NCBI GenBank assembly: GCA_019925095.2
Contig: CM034391.1
Coordinates: 26,463,051-26,527,050 of the forward strand
From: Dendrolimus kikuchii
Taxonomy: Eukaryota > Arthropoda > Insecta > Lepidoptera > Lasiocampidae
DNA: 64,000 nucleotides
Direction of reading: 5' to 3'
Program-made: the position numbers and the translations under genes
Part shown: one piece after another, positions 41,636 to 52,785 of the stretch
Numbering within the stretch: position 1 is the stretch's first letter
Layout of the letters: each line of letters opens with the position of its first letter
Notes under the pieces: model-generated
Databases searched by the model: none
The model's input: the letters and a program-made list of their open reading frames with translations, nothing else
What the model was told of the DNA's origin: nothing

Positions 41636-42200
41636 TAAGAATACTACGTAATTCTTGTGGTTGGTCAGCTTGTTGTAATAGGCGACAAAACAACCTTCTG
41701 CCCGGTAGGACATTGGCTCACCTGGATGGCTATTACTCTTTGTCTTTTTTTTTATTGCAGGAGTTCAGCAGACAGGCAGACGGCCCACTGGATGGAAAGC
41801 GATTACCATCGCCTATGAACATTTGTAACAGGAAAGGTGCTACAAATGCGCGGCTGCTCTCTTAAGTGAGTCTGGAACCTGATCACTAATGCCGGAATAC
41901 AACTCAAAGTTGTTATGGCGGCATGCTTTAGACCAGGGGTGGTAGCCATCCAGTCGGGAAAATGCCCTACCACCTGGCTGTGGGTTGTTTAGTCGCCTCT
42001 TACGACAGGCCGCCCGGCCGCAGGAAATTGTATTGTCTAGAGTATACTACCATCTCAACCTTGAGTTGTGTTCCCGTATCAGTAGTCAGGTACCAGTTTT
42101 CCCCTTCAAGGACGGCAGCACATGAGTAGTTTAGTGTTACAAATATTGATAAGCCACAGTAATCACTTTAATTCAAGTGAGTGGACAGCCTGTACGATTT
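41636..42200 (+). mobile_element. SINE-like S1 retroposon (old copy) split by a younger one
   Basis: A diverged plus-strand S1 (GGTCAGCTTGTTGTAATAGG ... to 41745) resumes at 42033 (CTAGAGTATACTACCATCTC ... to the tail). The sequence between is an antisense S1 insertion. Confidence 0.82.
41746..42032 (-). mobile_element. SINE-like S1 retroposon inserted into another S1
   Basis: An antisense, slightly 5'-truncated copy (ends GCAGGAAATTGTA). It is flanked by TTGTCT at 41740-41745 and 42033-42038, within the host S1. Confidence 0.85.
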
Positions 42201-42209
42201 ATTCCAATA

Positions 42210-42750
42210 ATAATAAAAAGTATATAAAAGGGAAGGAAATACTTATCTGACTCATAATATTTAAGAAAAGAGAAAATTAATAAGAATAATTTTTATTTTA
42301 AGCTAATTACCCATCAGTAAACCCAATAATATATTATTTGATATAACTCATATTTCTTTAAAAAAAAATACGTACAAATTTCCATATCTCTTAAAATTAT
42401 TACGCACAACGAAGTTTCAACATTAAATAATTTAGGATCCTCGGCAGAAAGCGGAAAAGATAAATACAAAATTATCACTTCAATTCACACATTACATATC
42501 TATGCAAAAGCGGACTCTATTGCTAAAAGTTTAAGGAGTATAACAGAGGTTGTTGATGGCAAAATTAATTTTGGAGCTGCACATTAAACTATGAAATTAA
42601 AAGGTAACGAAGTGGTTAGGCTGGAATGAGCAAATGGTATTAAGTTGGTTACACCATGGCTCATTTCGCTAAACATATGGATAACACTTCCGTATATTCT
42701 ATTTAGATATACGGAATTTATAAATGTAAGCTACTAGGAGATAATATTAA
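42210..42750. other. No recognised feature except a small hairpin
   Basis: TTCCGTATAT and ATATACGGAA (42689-42717) form a 10-bp perfect stem. Nothing else is recognised. Confidence 0.45.
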
Positions 42751-42754
42751 ATCT

Positions 42755-43015
42755 ATAGTATAATAAATCTGTAGGGGTGGAGAGTTTGCACCAAGAATTT
42801 AAGAATCAGATAATAATCAAGGGGGGCTAATTCAGAGCAGCAGATTTCGAATTTTCTGTCTATTAGAGTATTACGTTAAAACCAATGAACGAATTTAAAT
42901 AAAACTTGACACAGACCTAGTTTATATCCAGAGTCAGGATACTTTTATCTCGATAAGTGATGTCATTTCCATGGGATAGACCGTTGCAATTTCTGTCTGT
43001 CATGTTAATGAGAAT
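42755..43015 (+). mobile_element. Helitron-like remnant
   Basis: It contains a degraded start (AAATCTGTAGGGGTGGAGAG), TTTTATCTCGATAAGTGATG and CCATGGGATAGACCG. The terminus is not preserved. Confidence 0.45.
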
Positions 43016-43505
43016 GAAGCGTCGTCGTTGGCAGTGCTAGAAGCTAATAACAGTTACAGTAGAGGATAAGTAAGAATAAGAGTTCAAAATGAAAATTGAC
43101 ATAATAGTGCAATATCGAATGAAGAGAATTAAGAACAAAAACAAAATTAAGTACAAGCAAACATTCGAATGGAAGTTAATACTTTAGATGAGAAAGAAAT
43201 ACATATAAAATGATTGTAAAAAAATCATAATCAATGAAAATTTTAATTGTGTTTTAAACTAACATATTGTTACATGCCGTCGAAGATAAACGCACATCTG
43301 CTTGTCGTAAAGCGCAGTTTATTGCCTTCCCGGATTCAGGAATTTTTTTGTTTACTTTGTGTTTAGAATTTGTAATTAAGAAAACATGCTATTTTTTCTA
43401 CTTGTTTTATGGCCGTCATTAGTGTCGAACTAATCTTTATTATTATTGTTTTCGACTTTGTTGGCCGTTCGCAGGTGTGCAAATTACATTTTCGTGGAAG
43501 AACCC
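43016..43505. other. No recognised feature
   Basis: This is AT-rich sequence lacking coding signal or a matchable repeat. Confidence 0.5.
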
Positions 43506-43509
43506 AGCC

Positions 43510-43774
43510 CTCGCAATCGATTGTGTATTATACAGTTTACTATAAAACAATGCCCGAACGGAGGGGTGGGGCAGTCGAGCGAGGATTATGATACGAGTAA
43601 GACGTAGATTCGACAAGCGATATAGTGACGGACTTTGCGCGTTTTATAGAATCGTGCAGTTGTACTAGTAGTCTAGTTAGATTTGTATCTATGTTATACG
43701 TGTTTGTATAGTTGCAATAAATTCTATAGTAATTCCAACGACATTTGAATTCGAGTCCTGCGTAACTCGTAACA
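43510..43774 (+). mobile_element. LTR fragment (3' part)
   Basis: AACGGAGGGGTGGGGCAGTC...TAGTGACGGACTTTGCGCGT to ACTCGTAACA. Closest to the fragment at 12.4-12.65 kb. Confidence 0.72.
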
Positions 43775-43834
43775 ATATTTACACGTTTATGAGATTGGAC
43801 ATTTTTGTTGATTTAGACAAATGCCCAATCTTAT

Positions 43835-43950
43835 CAGCTCTAACAGCGATATCGTCTATCTGTATTTACATAGAATCACGTTCACGTATGAACCATAGTC
43901 TTTAATTGTGCTAAATTATACATCAATAAATTGGTGGATGAAACGTGACG
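43835..43950 (+). repeat. Dispersed repeat shared with 33.10-33.21 kb
   Basis: It shares TAGAATCACGTTCACGTATG and CTAAATTATACATCAATAAA. Confidence 0.6.
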
Positions 43951-44273
43951 CCACACTTTTGACGTCAATTTCTTTATTGCTAGATTTTTTTATAGTCTAG
44001 ACGAAATGACAAATATTTTTAGTATATTTTCAGCTTGAAACGAAATACAGCTACCGGCACAACCGCTGAAACAAGTCTGCTGAAAGCTTAAATGCAAAAA
44101 ATAATTATTAAAACACTTAATTATGTACACTCATTAGCCCGCCGCTCGTTTCGTATGTAAAATATAATTAAATTATCACATTAATGTTTTATTAAATATT
44201 TTATTATGGCCCACTTCACGAATGCACGAGCAAAGCCACAGTACGAGAGGAACGGCGACGAATTGTGAAGCTT

Positions 44274-44567
44274 TTTTTTTTTTTTTTGTTTTGAGGCGAG
44301 GGAAAATGCTTAACCGATTTACGCACAAACTGGGTCGTTGCTAGGGGAACGACACGCGTCGGTCGGGGGCGATAACACTGCAGCAATAGTATGCTCTTGG
44401 CAGCGCTCCGTCCGCGATCGACGTCACAGAATAGTGTGGAAGACTCCGAGCGTTGCTGCACGGGCGAGCAACCCCAATACCCACTAAAAACCCCCTCCTC
44501 CCTGAGGACCCTGCGCTTTGAATGTGTTGGAAAGGCTGAGATTTAGAACATAGTTACGCCCAGCCGA
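44274..44567 (-). mobile_element. 294-bp retroposed insertion with 16-bp target duplication
   Basis: It starts with a T run (antisense A tail) and is flanked by identical ACGAATTGTGAAGCTT at 44258-44273 and 44568-44583. The inner CAATACCCACTAAAAACCCC is shared with the GC-rich repeats at 4.55 and 45.67 kb, so it may be a 5'-truncated copy of that element. Confidence 0.75.
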
Positions 44568-44776
44568 ACGAATTGTGAAGCTTGCCACCACCCCTGTCAT
44601 GAGGACCACCACCACTCTGCCAAGAGTGTGACAACGGAGAAGAAGAAAGATTTTAGGTGAGACTGAATAAATACTTTTCTTTTATACTATCTGTAGTGTC
44701 TGTACATCGTTACTTGTTCAAATTGCGAAGCTGGAATGTAGGCTCACAACTAGTTACTATTATTGGTAAGTGTCTT

Positions 44777-45079
44777 CTATATATATAAAAGAAAATCGGG
44801 TTCTACAATCCTCCCAATCACCTGAAGCGATTTTGGTGATTTTGTTTTTGTATGTTTGAGTAGGTTGCCGGATGGTTTAGATTCTCAATTAGAACCGGTA
44901 GGTGGCGCTGAGATCGGGTTCTAGAATTCTCCTAATCACCTGGATCGATTTTGTTTTTGTGTGTTTGAGTGGGTCCCCGGATGGTTTAAATCCACAATTG
45001 GAACCGGTAGGTGGCGCTGGGATCGGGTCCTAGATTTTTTTTTTTTCAGAGCAGGACAACGTCTACCGGGGCCGCTAGT
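44777..45079 (+). mobile_element. Helitron-like element
   Basis: It begins CTATATATATAAAAGAAAAT and ends TCTACCGGGGCCGCTAGT. It contains two internal GAACCGGTAGGTGGCGCTG blocks, an internal duplication. Confidence 0.72.
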
Positions 45080-45434
45080 ACTTTATATTTTGCGTAAATA
45101 AATAGTATATGAAAATACTGTTTCCAATCTTTACTGTTATGAATAAAATGAAACACTTTAATTTGAAACAGAAAACAATCGTGTGCGATTAAATTAAAAT
45201 CGATTAAATGTATGTTAATTATTGAACGAAATTTTGATGTCATTGTCAATGTGACAGATAGATAAGTCATCTGTCTGAGGTGACAGTGACTTGCTAATGA
45301 TTAATGCTAATGCCACGGGGATAACGCTGATATTTTAGAAATACGTTTTTGCTTTCAGATACTTAATTTTTAACCTACTTAAAAAATGTGATACGTTCTT
45401 TTGGCAAAAAGAGTTGGTAATCCTATTCACGGCA

Positions 45435-45535
45435 CATCTGATGGAAAATGGTTATCGTCGTCTCTAGACATTTATAATACCAGAAGCGAAGCCAACGCAT
45501 TGCCAGGCTTTATAGTAGGATAGGAAGGACATTAG
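45435..45535 (-). repeat. LINE-type 3' fragment
   Basis: The minus strand contains ATTATAAATGTCTAGAGACG and TTTTCCATCAGATGTGC, related to the conserved LINE/S1 3' end. Confidence 0.45.
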
Positions 45536-45539
45536 ACCT

Positions 45540-45845
45540 AGTTGTAGCCGGGGGTTACATCCCCTGGCATAGGAAGAGGCCCAGTGAGGGCCCACGCCTG
45601 CTATGGCACGCGGAGTTAGGAAGCCCGTATACACTTAGCCCTGGTATAAGGCGCAGGACGGAACACCCAGGGGTTTTAGTGGGTATCCCTAACTGGGGCG
45701 TGGCAATAGCGTGGCACCGTGGGCACGCTAGTGCCACCCCCGATCTGGCGAATCCCACACACTCACACGGGTAGCGAACATCTCCCCAGGATTCTGTGCC
45801 TCTCGCGGCTTAGTCCTCAAACGGATTACCCTGGCAAAAAAAAGG
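45540..45845 (-). repeat. GC-rich dispersed repeat, antisense copy
   Basis: Its reverse complement matches 4.41-4.57 kb (GGGATTCGCCAG, GTGGCACTAGCG, TTAGGGATACCCACTAAAAC). It extends ~130 bp further than that copy. Confidence 0.6.
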
Positions 45846-46074
45846 GATAGGAAGGATTGAAAAAGATATAGGTTCATACAGGTGCAGTGGGATAGAGGGA
45901 ACAGAATGGGGGGGGAGGAATAGGAGGTATGATATAGCGGGAAGCAGAAGTAAAACTATACAGATAATTAAAATTGAAGTGTATGTTTGTAATGTCAAAA
46001 TAAAATTGTGAAAAAAATGAGCGTGGTAATTCGGACCAGGAAATTTCGAAAATGCAATTTTTAGAATTTTTGTC

Positions 46075-46460
46075 TATTTTTTAACCGACTTCAAAAAAAG
46101 GAGGAGGTTCTCAATTCGTCGGTTTTTTTTTAATGTATGTTCACCGATTACTCCGAGATTTATGATCCGATTTACGTGATTCTTTTTTTGTTCGAAGCGT
46201 AATAGCTGCCATTTAAAAATTTGACATAGTTTGGCCCAGTAGTTTTAATTTTATGAACATTTTTATGAGAAAAATTCCATTCCGTTCCATATGTACACCG
46301 ATTACTCCGAGATTTATGATCCGATTAACGTGATTCTTATTTGGTTTGATGCGGAATAGTTTCCATTTGGTCCCCTAAAAATTTAACATAGTTTGGCCCA
46401 GTACTTTTCATTTTACGAACATTTTTTTGTTCCCGTTTCTTGGGACCCATATTTTTAAGG
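46075..46460 (+). repeat. Dispersed repeat beginning AACCGACTTCAAAAAAAGGA
   Basis: It contains two related blocks (TACTCCGAGATTTATGATCC and TTTGGCCCAGTA at 46150 and 46305). The GACTTCAAAAA motif recurs in the neighbouring palindrome. Confidence 0.55.
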
Positions 46461-46519
46461 AGCGCGGCACCTTTCGTAGTTCTACCCATACATAGCTAGA
46501 CACTAAAAAGTAATAAAAA

Positions 46520-46778
46520 AACTTCGTTTAAAAAAACCGACTTTAAAAACTAAAAAGTATAAAATAACTTATTTCTAAAGCTATTATTGTTAATATATAT
46601 TATCTAAAACATCTTGAAGTCGGTGCAAAGTAAAACATAAAAATTACTATATTTTTTTTTGGAAATTACTAAGCACCGACTTTAAGATGTTTTAGATAAT
46701 ATATATTAATAATAATAGCTTTAGAAATAAGTTATTTTATACTTTTTAGTTTTTGAAGTCGGTTTTTTAAACGAAGTT
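46520..46778. repeat. Long palindrome, ~106-bp arms, 46-bp loop
   Basis: Left arm 46520-46626 and right arm 46673-46778 differ at only about four positions. The arms include GACTTTAAAAACTAAAAAGT and its complement. It is non-coding and AT-rich. Confidence 0.9.
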
Positions 46779-47111
46779 TTTTTATTTTTCTGTCTGTCTG
46801 GATGTTCCAGCTAATCTCTGAAAAGGATGGACCGATTTTGACAGGACTTTCGCTGACAGATAGTGGATGTTTTATGGAGTAACTAGGGGCTAGTTTTAAA
46901 ATTAGGGTTCCGCGGAAAAAATCCACAGATAGTATAGAATAAACTAGTCCTAACAAAAATATAAAAATAATTCTAATTATTATTCTAACTATAGTTAATA
47001 CCCTATTGGACTCGTTACAGTTATTGCGTCATAATTTTGCATCCTCATACAAAATTCTAGCAGGCTACGATATTCTATAAAACGATAAAAAGTAGCTCGG
47101 TGGTTTTGATT

Positions 47112-47425
47112 TTTATCCGTGCAGGAACGGAGAAAGAATACAATTTCCTGCGGCCGGGCGGCCTGTCGTAAGAGGCGACCAAACAACCCACAGCCAGGTG
47201 GTAGGGGATTTGCCGACTGGATGACAACCACGCCTGGTCTGGAGTATACCGCCATAATAACCCTGAATTGTGTTCCGGCATTAGTGACCAGGTTCCAGTC
47301 TCCCTAAAGAGAGCAGTAGCGCATTTGATGCACCTTTAGTGTTGTAAATGTCCATAGGCGATGGTAACCGCGTTCCATCGAGTGGGCCGTCTGCCCATCT
47401 GCTGAACTTATGCATTAAAAAAATA
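47112..47425 (+). mobile_element. SINE-like S1 retroposon, full length
   Basis: TTATCCGTGCAGGAACGGAG to ATGCATTAAAAAAATATAAA. It is followed within 20 bp by a PLE fragment. Confidence 0.9.
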
Positions 47426-47439
47426 TAAAAAATCAATAA

Positions 47440-47565
47440 AACTGACACTTGACATCTCTGTCTTCCGTGATCGCGGCTTCTGAGAAGTGCTCGAAATGTC
47501 GGCCTAATAAAAATCAAATAAATTACCTCGCTTAAAACCGTTAAGACGTAGTTTTATTATGTATA
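47440..47565 (+). mobile_element. Penelope-like element 3' fragment with hammerhead-like motif
   Basis: It contains ACACTTGACATCTCTGTCTT, the motif below, then CGCTTAAAACCGTTAAGACG and TAGTTTTATTATGTATA, as in the copy at 56.85-56.96 kb. Confidence 0.7.
47463..47504 (+). ncRNA. Hammerhead-ribozyme-like motif, decayed copy
   Basis: Core GTGATCG, weak stem II around CGGCTTCTGAGAAGTGCTC, then GAAAT, GTC, GG. Positions 3 and 8 are again G and C, while A9 is G. Probably inactive. Confidence 0.4.
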
Positions 47566-47689
47566 AAGAAAGAAAGATAATATTTATTTCTAAAACATAT
47601 AGTTACTTTTAAAATATAATTAAGTTTTTATGTAAGTCTACCAGGTACTCCCCAGAATTTGGTCCGTGACTTAGCCGCAGGGAGAACTC

Positions 47690-48275
47690 TAGTTTCTATA
47701 CAAATTGAGAGAAAAAATCTAATTTCGGCTTAAGGAAATATTGGACTGAATAAATTTCTCGAAATTGCCTCAAGCCTCTCAAGCATGTGATCAAATAACA
47801 CTCTTATTAACCCGTTACCTCCATATAGAGCCAGTGGATCGTTTAAAAGAGGCGTGATTCGTGTAAAGCGCTTAAAGTCGCTTTATTGTCATTAACTTGA
47901 TCAAATATTTTCGCTCGAACGATGTGATATTTTCACGCGTTCTCGTATATGATCCAATCTACATAACCTTCTTTATTTATTGTATTAAGGGGTAATGTTT
48001 GGTTAAATACCGCGAGAAATCCTAATATACTTTTTTTAATACAGTATAAACTCTATATAACGACACTGAAGGGATTGTGAATTTTATGGCGTTATAAAGA
48101 GTTGTCGTTATTTAATTTAATTGTTAATTCGATTCTTTTAATTTATTTTTGCAATACATTATAAAACACTAATATATTTATTCATTATTATTATTTTCCC
48201 TATTTCTTGTATATACTACGTATGTGTATGTGTGTGTATGTATGTGTGTATGTATGTATGTATATATATATATTA
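47690..48275. other. No recognised feature
   Basis: This is AT-rich sequence. A GAACTCTAGT near 47692 might be a Helitron end but has no supporting start. Confidence 0.4.
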
Positions 48276-48279
48276 TTTA

Positions 48280-48505
48280 GGATTCCCTTCATGCTTTGCA
48301 ATGATGTAATGTCTGCCGTGACAGTGCCTTAAGGGCTCAGCGGAAGATCAGCGCTGGTTTTAAAAGACCAGCATTATGCTGAGTCTGATGCCCCTTTCAG
48401 GACAAGATTATGTTGTTAGTTTTAAATTTGTTAACAATTATACCTACACTACACCAATGTAATTTTTTCCTGAATAAAATGATTTTCTTTCTTTCTTTCG
48501 TTAAA
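48280..48505 (+). repeat. LINE-type 3' end with (CTTT)n tail
   Basis: GCTCAGCGGAAGATCAGCGC...GTGCTGAGTC-like pairing, then CTGAATAAAATGATTTTC and a CTTT microsatellite. The upstream coding part is absent. Confidence 0.5.
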
Positions 48506-48676
48506 TGGAGAGAAGTTTGTTTTTTGTCTAAAGTCTTTTGCTGCACTAGTAATCTTGTTGTATTTTTTTACTTATTTTATTTATATCTTGCTATACTGAG
48601 GTATCTTAGTGATAAGGGAAGTACTTAAAAATTTCCGTATTCATGATGCCAACAGTCAAGTTTATTACGGGCTAGG

Positions 48677-48780
48677 ACAGTGGTCGGCAAAGTGCAGCTC
48701 CAGAGCCGCATGTGGCTCATTGGCTCCTACACAAATATCCACGGAAGGCGCAATAATAAATCTTATTGATGAGAACTTGG
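48677..48780 (+). mobile_element. hAT-like terminal fragment
   Basis: CAGTGGTCGGCAAAGTGCAG and CCGCATGTGGCTCATTGGCT match the widespread hAT terminal and subterminal motif (CAGTGGTCGGCAAA...GAGCCGCATG.GGCTC). The other end was not found. Confidence 0.65.
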
Positions 48781-49019
48781 AATCATGACCAAAATTAAAA
48801 TTAAAAACCACAACATACAAACCTGACTTACTCAAACTTTTCAAGGAGATGCAAGCACATTGTTCGCATTAATAAATATTTATTAAGTATGAAATTTAGT
48901 TCTATTTAGTGTACTACTTATTTAGTGTAATAAAAGTTTACTAAACAAGCAGATTCGGCTCCCATTTTTTTTTTGTTAGGCTAAGATAATAAAGCGATAA
49001 AAGAATGTACACAGCTGCG

Positions 49020-49650
49020 CAGCTTTTACTATTTTTGGCAACACTACTCCCCATTCTTGATTATGCTGACGCCAGCTATATTGATTTGACTCAAGAGCAA
49101 CTTATTAAGCTTGAGCGCCTCCAAAATTTTTTATAAGGTTCATATTTGGGTTACGCAAATATGACCACGTCTCTGAATTTCGTAAAAAACTCAAGTGGTT
49201 GCCAATTCGTTTTCGCCGGAATACTCATATTCTTTCACTCCTTTACAGTGTCTTGTTTATCCCCACAACCCCGTATTATCTCAAAGAACGCTTTGAATTC
49301 GTCTCTTCCTCTCACAATTTACGACCTTCTACGAAACTTAGACTTAGTACTCCCAAGCATCATTCATCTTTCTTCAATAATTCTTTTACTGTACAGGCTA
49401 TTCGACTCTGGAATGAGCTACCTGTTACTGTTAGACAAGCTAAATCACTAACAATATTTAAGAACATGACAAAAAAGCATTACCTACAACATAGTGATAT
49501 TTGATATTTTTACGTATATTTATGTATATGTATATATATATTTATGTATGTGATATGTATATATTTATGTATGTGATATCAATAGGTGTATTTATATGTG
49601 TCTATTAAGTATAATTCTTACTTATATAATATTTCACATACTTATATGTT
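49020..49650 (+). pseudogene. CR1/Jockey-type LINE C-terminus
   Basis: The frame 49199-49504 encodes YYLKERFEFVSSSHNLR, FTVQAIRLWNELPVTVRQAK and SLTIFKNMTKKHYLQ, typical of the end of CR1/Jockey-group ORF2. Upstream LLPILDYADASYIDLTQEQL lies in a shifted frame, so the copy is broken. The 3' region contains TATG/TATA-rich repeats and ends ...AATAAATAAAATATATG. Confidence 0.78.
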
Positions 49651-49729
49651 TATAAATAAATAAAATATATGTAAGTAACTGCATAACCTCTAATATTTAT
49701 TTATACCAACCACCTTTGCCAATACTATC

Positions 49730-49911
49730 TGTTTTATTCCTGCCACGTAAAGGTTCTTTATTCACCCCCACGGTACACCAGACGTTTCCGTGGGATAGAC
49801 GGATACAGCCAAAAAATGGTATTTCAGTGGAATTTTTAGTGCTATCGCTGCAATTAGCCAACCAACACGTTGACAAAACAACATAGACAAAGTTTCGCGG
49901 TACCGCTAGTG
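49730..49911 (+). mobile_element. Helitron-like 3' part
   Basis: It contains ACGTTTCCGTGGGATAGACG and ends TTCGCGGTACCGCTAGT. Confidence 0.6.
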
Positions 49912-49971
49912 TATGTTTAAAGGCGGTATACAACTAATATTCCCTGTCACGCATCGTGCTGGAATTCAAGA

Positions 49972-50065
49972 CATACATACACACATACATAACTTCACGC
50001 CAGTTCCCTTGCGGGGTAGGCACGGTCAACAGAGCGCCATTCAGGCTTATTCTTACACAAGACAT
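49972..50065 (-). mobile_element. RTE-type LINE 3'-terminal fragment (~90 bp)
   Basis: The TATG tail complement plus AACTTCACGCCAGTTCCCTT to CTTATTCTTACACAAG. It abuts an S1 copy. Confidence 0.85.
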
Positions 50066-50069
50066 GACT

Positions 50070-50312
50070 GTTTTATTTTTATTGCAGATGTTCAGCAGAC
50101 AGGCAAGCGGTTACCATCGCTTATGGACATTCGCAACAACAATGATGCTACAAATGCCGGAACTAAATCAAGCTTGTGATGGCGGCATACTCTAGACCAG
50201 CGGTGGTAGCCATCCACAAGGCCAAATCCACTTGGTTGTGGGTTTTATCGCCTCTTATGACAGGCCGTCCGTTCGCAGGAAATTGTGTCATTTCTTCGTT
50301 CCTGCAGGGATG
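50070..50312 (-). mobile_element. SINE-like S1 retroposon, deleted
   Basis: An antisense copy, TTTTTATTGCAGATGTTCAG to TTCGTTCCTGCAGGGATGG, with several internal deletions. Confidence 0.8.
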
Positions 50313-50413
50313 GATAGATGGATGGAGGAACTATGTAACCTTTTCAAGATTTTTTAAAAGTCCAATGAAGATGTAATCTGCATACAAACTATATTTACAT
50401 AAGATTTTTTAAA

Positions 50414-50826
50414 GATGCGAGCACTGCCCAAAATCTGCGGAGTGACGCTCGCGGACCGCGTTCGTAATACCGAAGTAAGAAAGAAAGTTGGTCTGAAAGA
50501 GAGTGTCGGGGTGAAGGTAAGGAAAGGAATGCTCCGGTGGTTCGGGCATGTGGAAAGAATGCATGATGAAAGAATGACTAAACAGATATACAATGCAAAG
50601 GTGGATGGATGCAGAAGTCGTGGAAGGCCACGACACACCTTCCATGATCAGATTGATCGTGTACTAGCAGAAGGTGATGTCAGGAGCCTTAAGAACAGAC
50701 GAGCTTGCATGACAAGAGTTATGAATGTCAAAGAGGCAAGTGAGGTGTGTAAGAATAAGCCTAAATGGCACTCTGTTGTTCGTGCCTACCCCGCAAGGGA
50801 TCTGGCGTCAAGTTATGTATGTATGT
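50414..50826 (+). mobile_element. 5'-truncated RTE-type LINE copy with ~10-bp target duplication
   Basis: It starts at MRALPKICGVTLADRVRNTE and keeps KKVGLKESVGVKV, with an open frame to the terminal ARDLAS, where the stop is mutated. ATTTTTTAAA flanks both ends (50404-50413 and 50827-50836). Confidence 0.87.
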
Positions 50827-50839
50827 ATTTTTTAAAAGG

Positions 50840-51130
50840 TTTTTAAATACAAGCTTTTGAGATCCTGGATATCATGTAGCCGCAGAGTGCTAGCCAAGAC
50901 GGGTAAAACGAGCCCAAACACGAAGGGTCTATCTTGCTTAGTTCGGGAGTTTCTATGGCCACCTTCCGACTCCATCATCAGATCAGCTCCATGGTACCAT
51001 GGTACAATGCAATACATTGTCACGCGATATACATATGCGTGCAAAATTTCAGCTCAATCGGAAATCGGGAAGTTGGTCAAATTTAACTTGCAACTTTCCA
51101 CCCGAACTTACATACATACATCCATTGCAA
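50840..51130 (+). repeat. Dispersed ~280-bp repeat, copy 2
   Basis: The copy matches 38.25-38.53 kb and is followed by ACTTACATACATACATCC and GCAAGTTAAATAAAAGCTTG. The latter end also occurs at 59.99 kb. Confidence 0.8.
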
Positions 51131-51149
51131 GTTAAATAAAAGCTTGAAA

Positions 51150-51765
51150 AAGTGGTTTAACGAAAATATCCACTTTTATTTTTTTAGTGTGTGTAATATT
51201 TATAAATATATTTGGTAAACATTTTTTGCAATACGGAACCTTATCTGTATGTGATCCAACACGCACTTGACCTGTTTTATCTTTAGTAACAAAGAGGTAG
51301 TAGGAAATCCCGAAATAATTCAGTTGCTCCAAGTTATTACGTCACTTCACAACACGCAAGCAAAAACCGGGTAAAAACCAGTAATAACCGAGCAAAAAGC
51401 ATAACCACATAAATAAGCCTCACATCCCAAACACAAAGAAACAAACTAACTTCAATAAACGCCATGACTTACAACACTTTGATTACGTAGAGAACCCATA
51501 AAAGAAACCACAAAACCAATAAGAAACCGGACCAACACACACGGTTGTAACAAAAAGTAGCCGGTCATTAAGAACTTTTTCTCCGTCCGGTTTGTATAGA
51601 CACTGACGGATTGTCCGGTTTTGCTAGCTTCATTTCAACCGGTTAGAATGTTCTTTCGTTTAAGTGAGAGTATTTCATTTAACTCTTAGATCACTATAAC
51701 TATTGTATGTACGTATTTTCTCGATTTAAAAATATTTTCAAAGAAATAAGGACATTTTAATATTA
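51150..51765. other. No recognised feature
   Basis: This is AT-rich sequence with repeated AAACC/ACCGG words around 51.36-51.66 kb. No element was recognised. Confidence 0.45.
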
Positions 51766-52136
51766 TAATCCCTATTAATATTATAAATGCGAAAGTAACT
51801 CTGTCTGTCTGTCTGTCTGTTCCGTTTCCACGGAAAAACTACTGAACCGATTTGGCTGAAACTCAGTATATATATAGTTTCGATGCCGAGAATGAACATA
51901 GAATATATTTTATCCCGAATAATGGGATAGTTTCCGGGATAAAAATATATTTGTCTTTTTGTTTGTTACCCTTTTATGGAAAGACTATTGGACCGATTTG
52001 GCAGAAACTCGGTACATATATAATTTGAATACCGAGAGTGGCCAAGGGATGCTTTTATCTCGGATAATGGGATACATTTTGGGATAGATTTATGTAAAGT
52101 TTATCCCGGAAACTAGGACTGGTTTTGTGATTTCGT

Positions 52137-52785
52137 CCATTTCGTCCACTGGGTCTACTGAGTCCACTGGGTCCACTGGGGCCACTTGGACCACTGTGTC
52201 CACTTGGTCCGCTTGGTCAACTGGGTCCACTTGGTCCACTGGGCCCACTTGGTCCACTTGGTCCGTTTCGTCCACTGGGTCCACTAAGTTTACTGGGTCC
52301 ATTTGGAACACTTAGCTTACTGGGTCAACTGGGTCCACTTAGACTACTGGGTCCACTGGGTCCACTGGGTCCACTTGAACCACTGGGTCCACTTGAAGCA
52401 CTGGGTCCACTGGGTCTACTTGGTCCACTGGACTCACTGGGTCCACTAGACACAATGGGTCCACTTGGTTCACTAGGTCCGTTGGGTCCACTGGGTCCAC
52501 TTTGCCCACTGGATCTTTTTTGTTTTTTTATTGCAGGAGATCAGCAGACAGGCAGACGGCCCACTTGACAGTCGCCTATGGACACTTGCAACACCAAAGG
52601 TGCTACAAATGCGCTGCTGCTCTCTTAAGGGAGACTGGAACCTGGTCACTAATGCCGGAACACAACTCAAGGTTGTTATGGCGGCATACTCTAGACCAGG
52701 GGTGGTAGCCATCCAGTCGGGCAAATGCCCTACCACCTGGCATCTAGTGGGTCCGTTTGGTCCACTGGGTCCACTTGGTCCATGT
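52137..52785. repeat. GGTCCACTG minisatellite (9/18-bp units), interrupted
   Basis: Dozens of GGTCCACTG/GGTCCACTT units run from 52137 to ~52512 and resume at 52746 after an S1 insertion. The repeating frames on both strands (VDPVDQ on minus, STGSTW on plus) are by-products of the 9-bp unit. Confidence 0.92.
52513..52741 (-). mobile_element. SINE-like S1 retroposon inside the minisatellite
   Basis: An antisense 5'-truncated copy, from the T-run/ATTGCAGGAGATCAGCAGAC tail to CCCTACCACCTGGC. GATC and GCATC at the junctions do not give a clear duplication. Confidence 0.88.

Noticed and set aside
42689..42717. Perfect 10-bp hairpin TTCCGTATAT/ATATACGGAA considered as a terminator or miRNA precursor
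   Set aside because: The stem is too short for a miRNA precursor, and intrinsic terminators do not apply in this genome.
47680..47693. GAACTCTAGT considered as a Helitron end
   Set aside because: No matching start or family similarity upstream.
52090..52315. Collagen-like or repetitive-protein ORFs (VDPVDQ, STGSTW)
   Set aside because: A 9-bp unit gives open periodic frames on both strands. There is no start context, splice signal or flanking coding.
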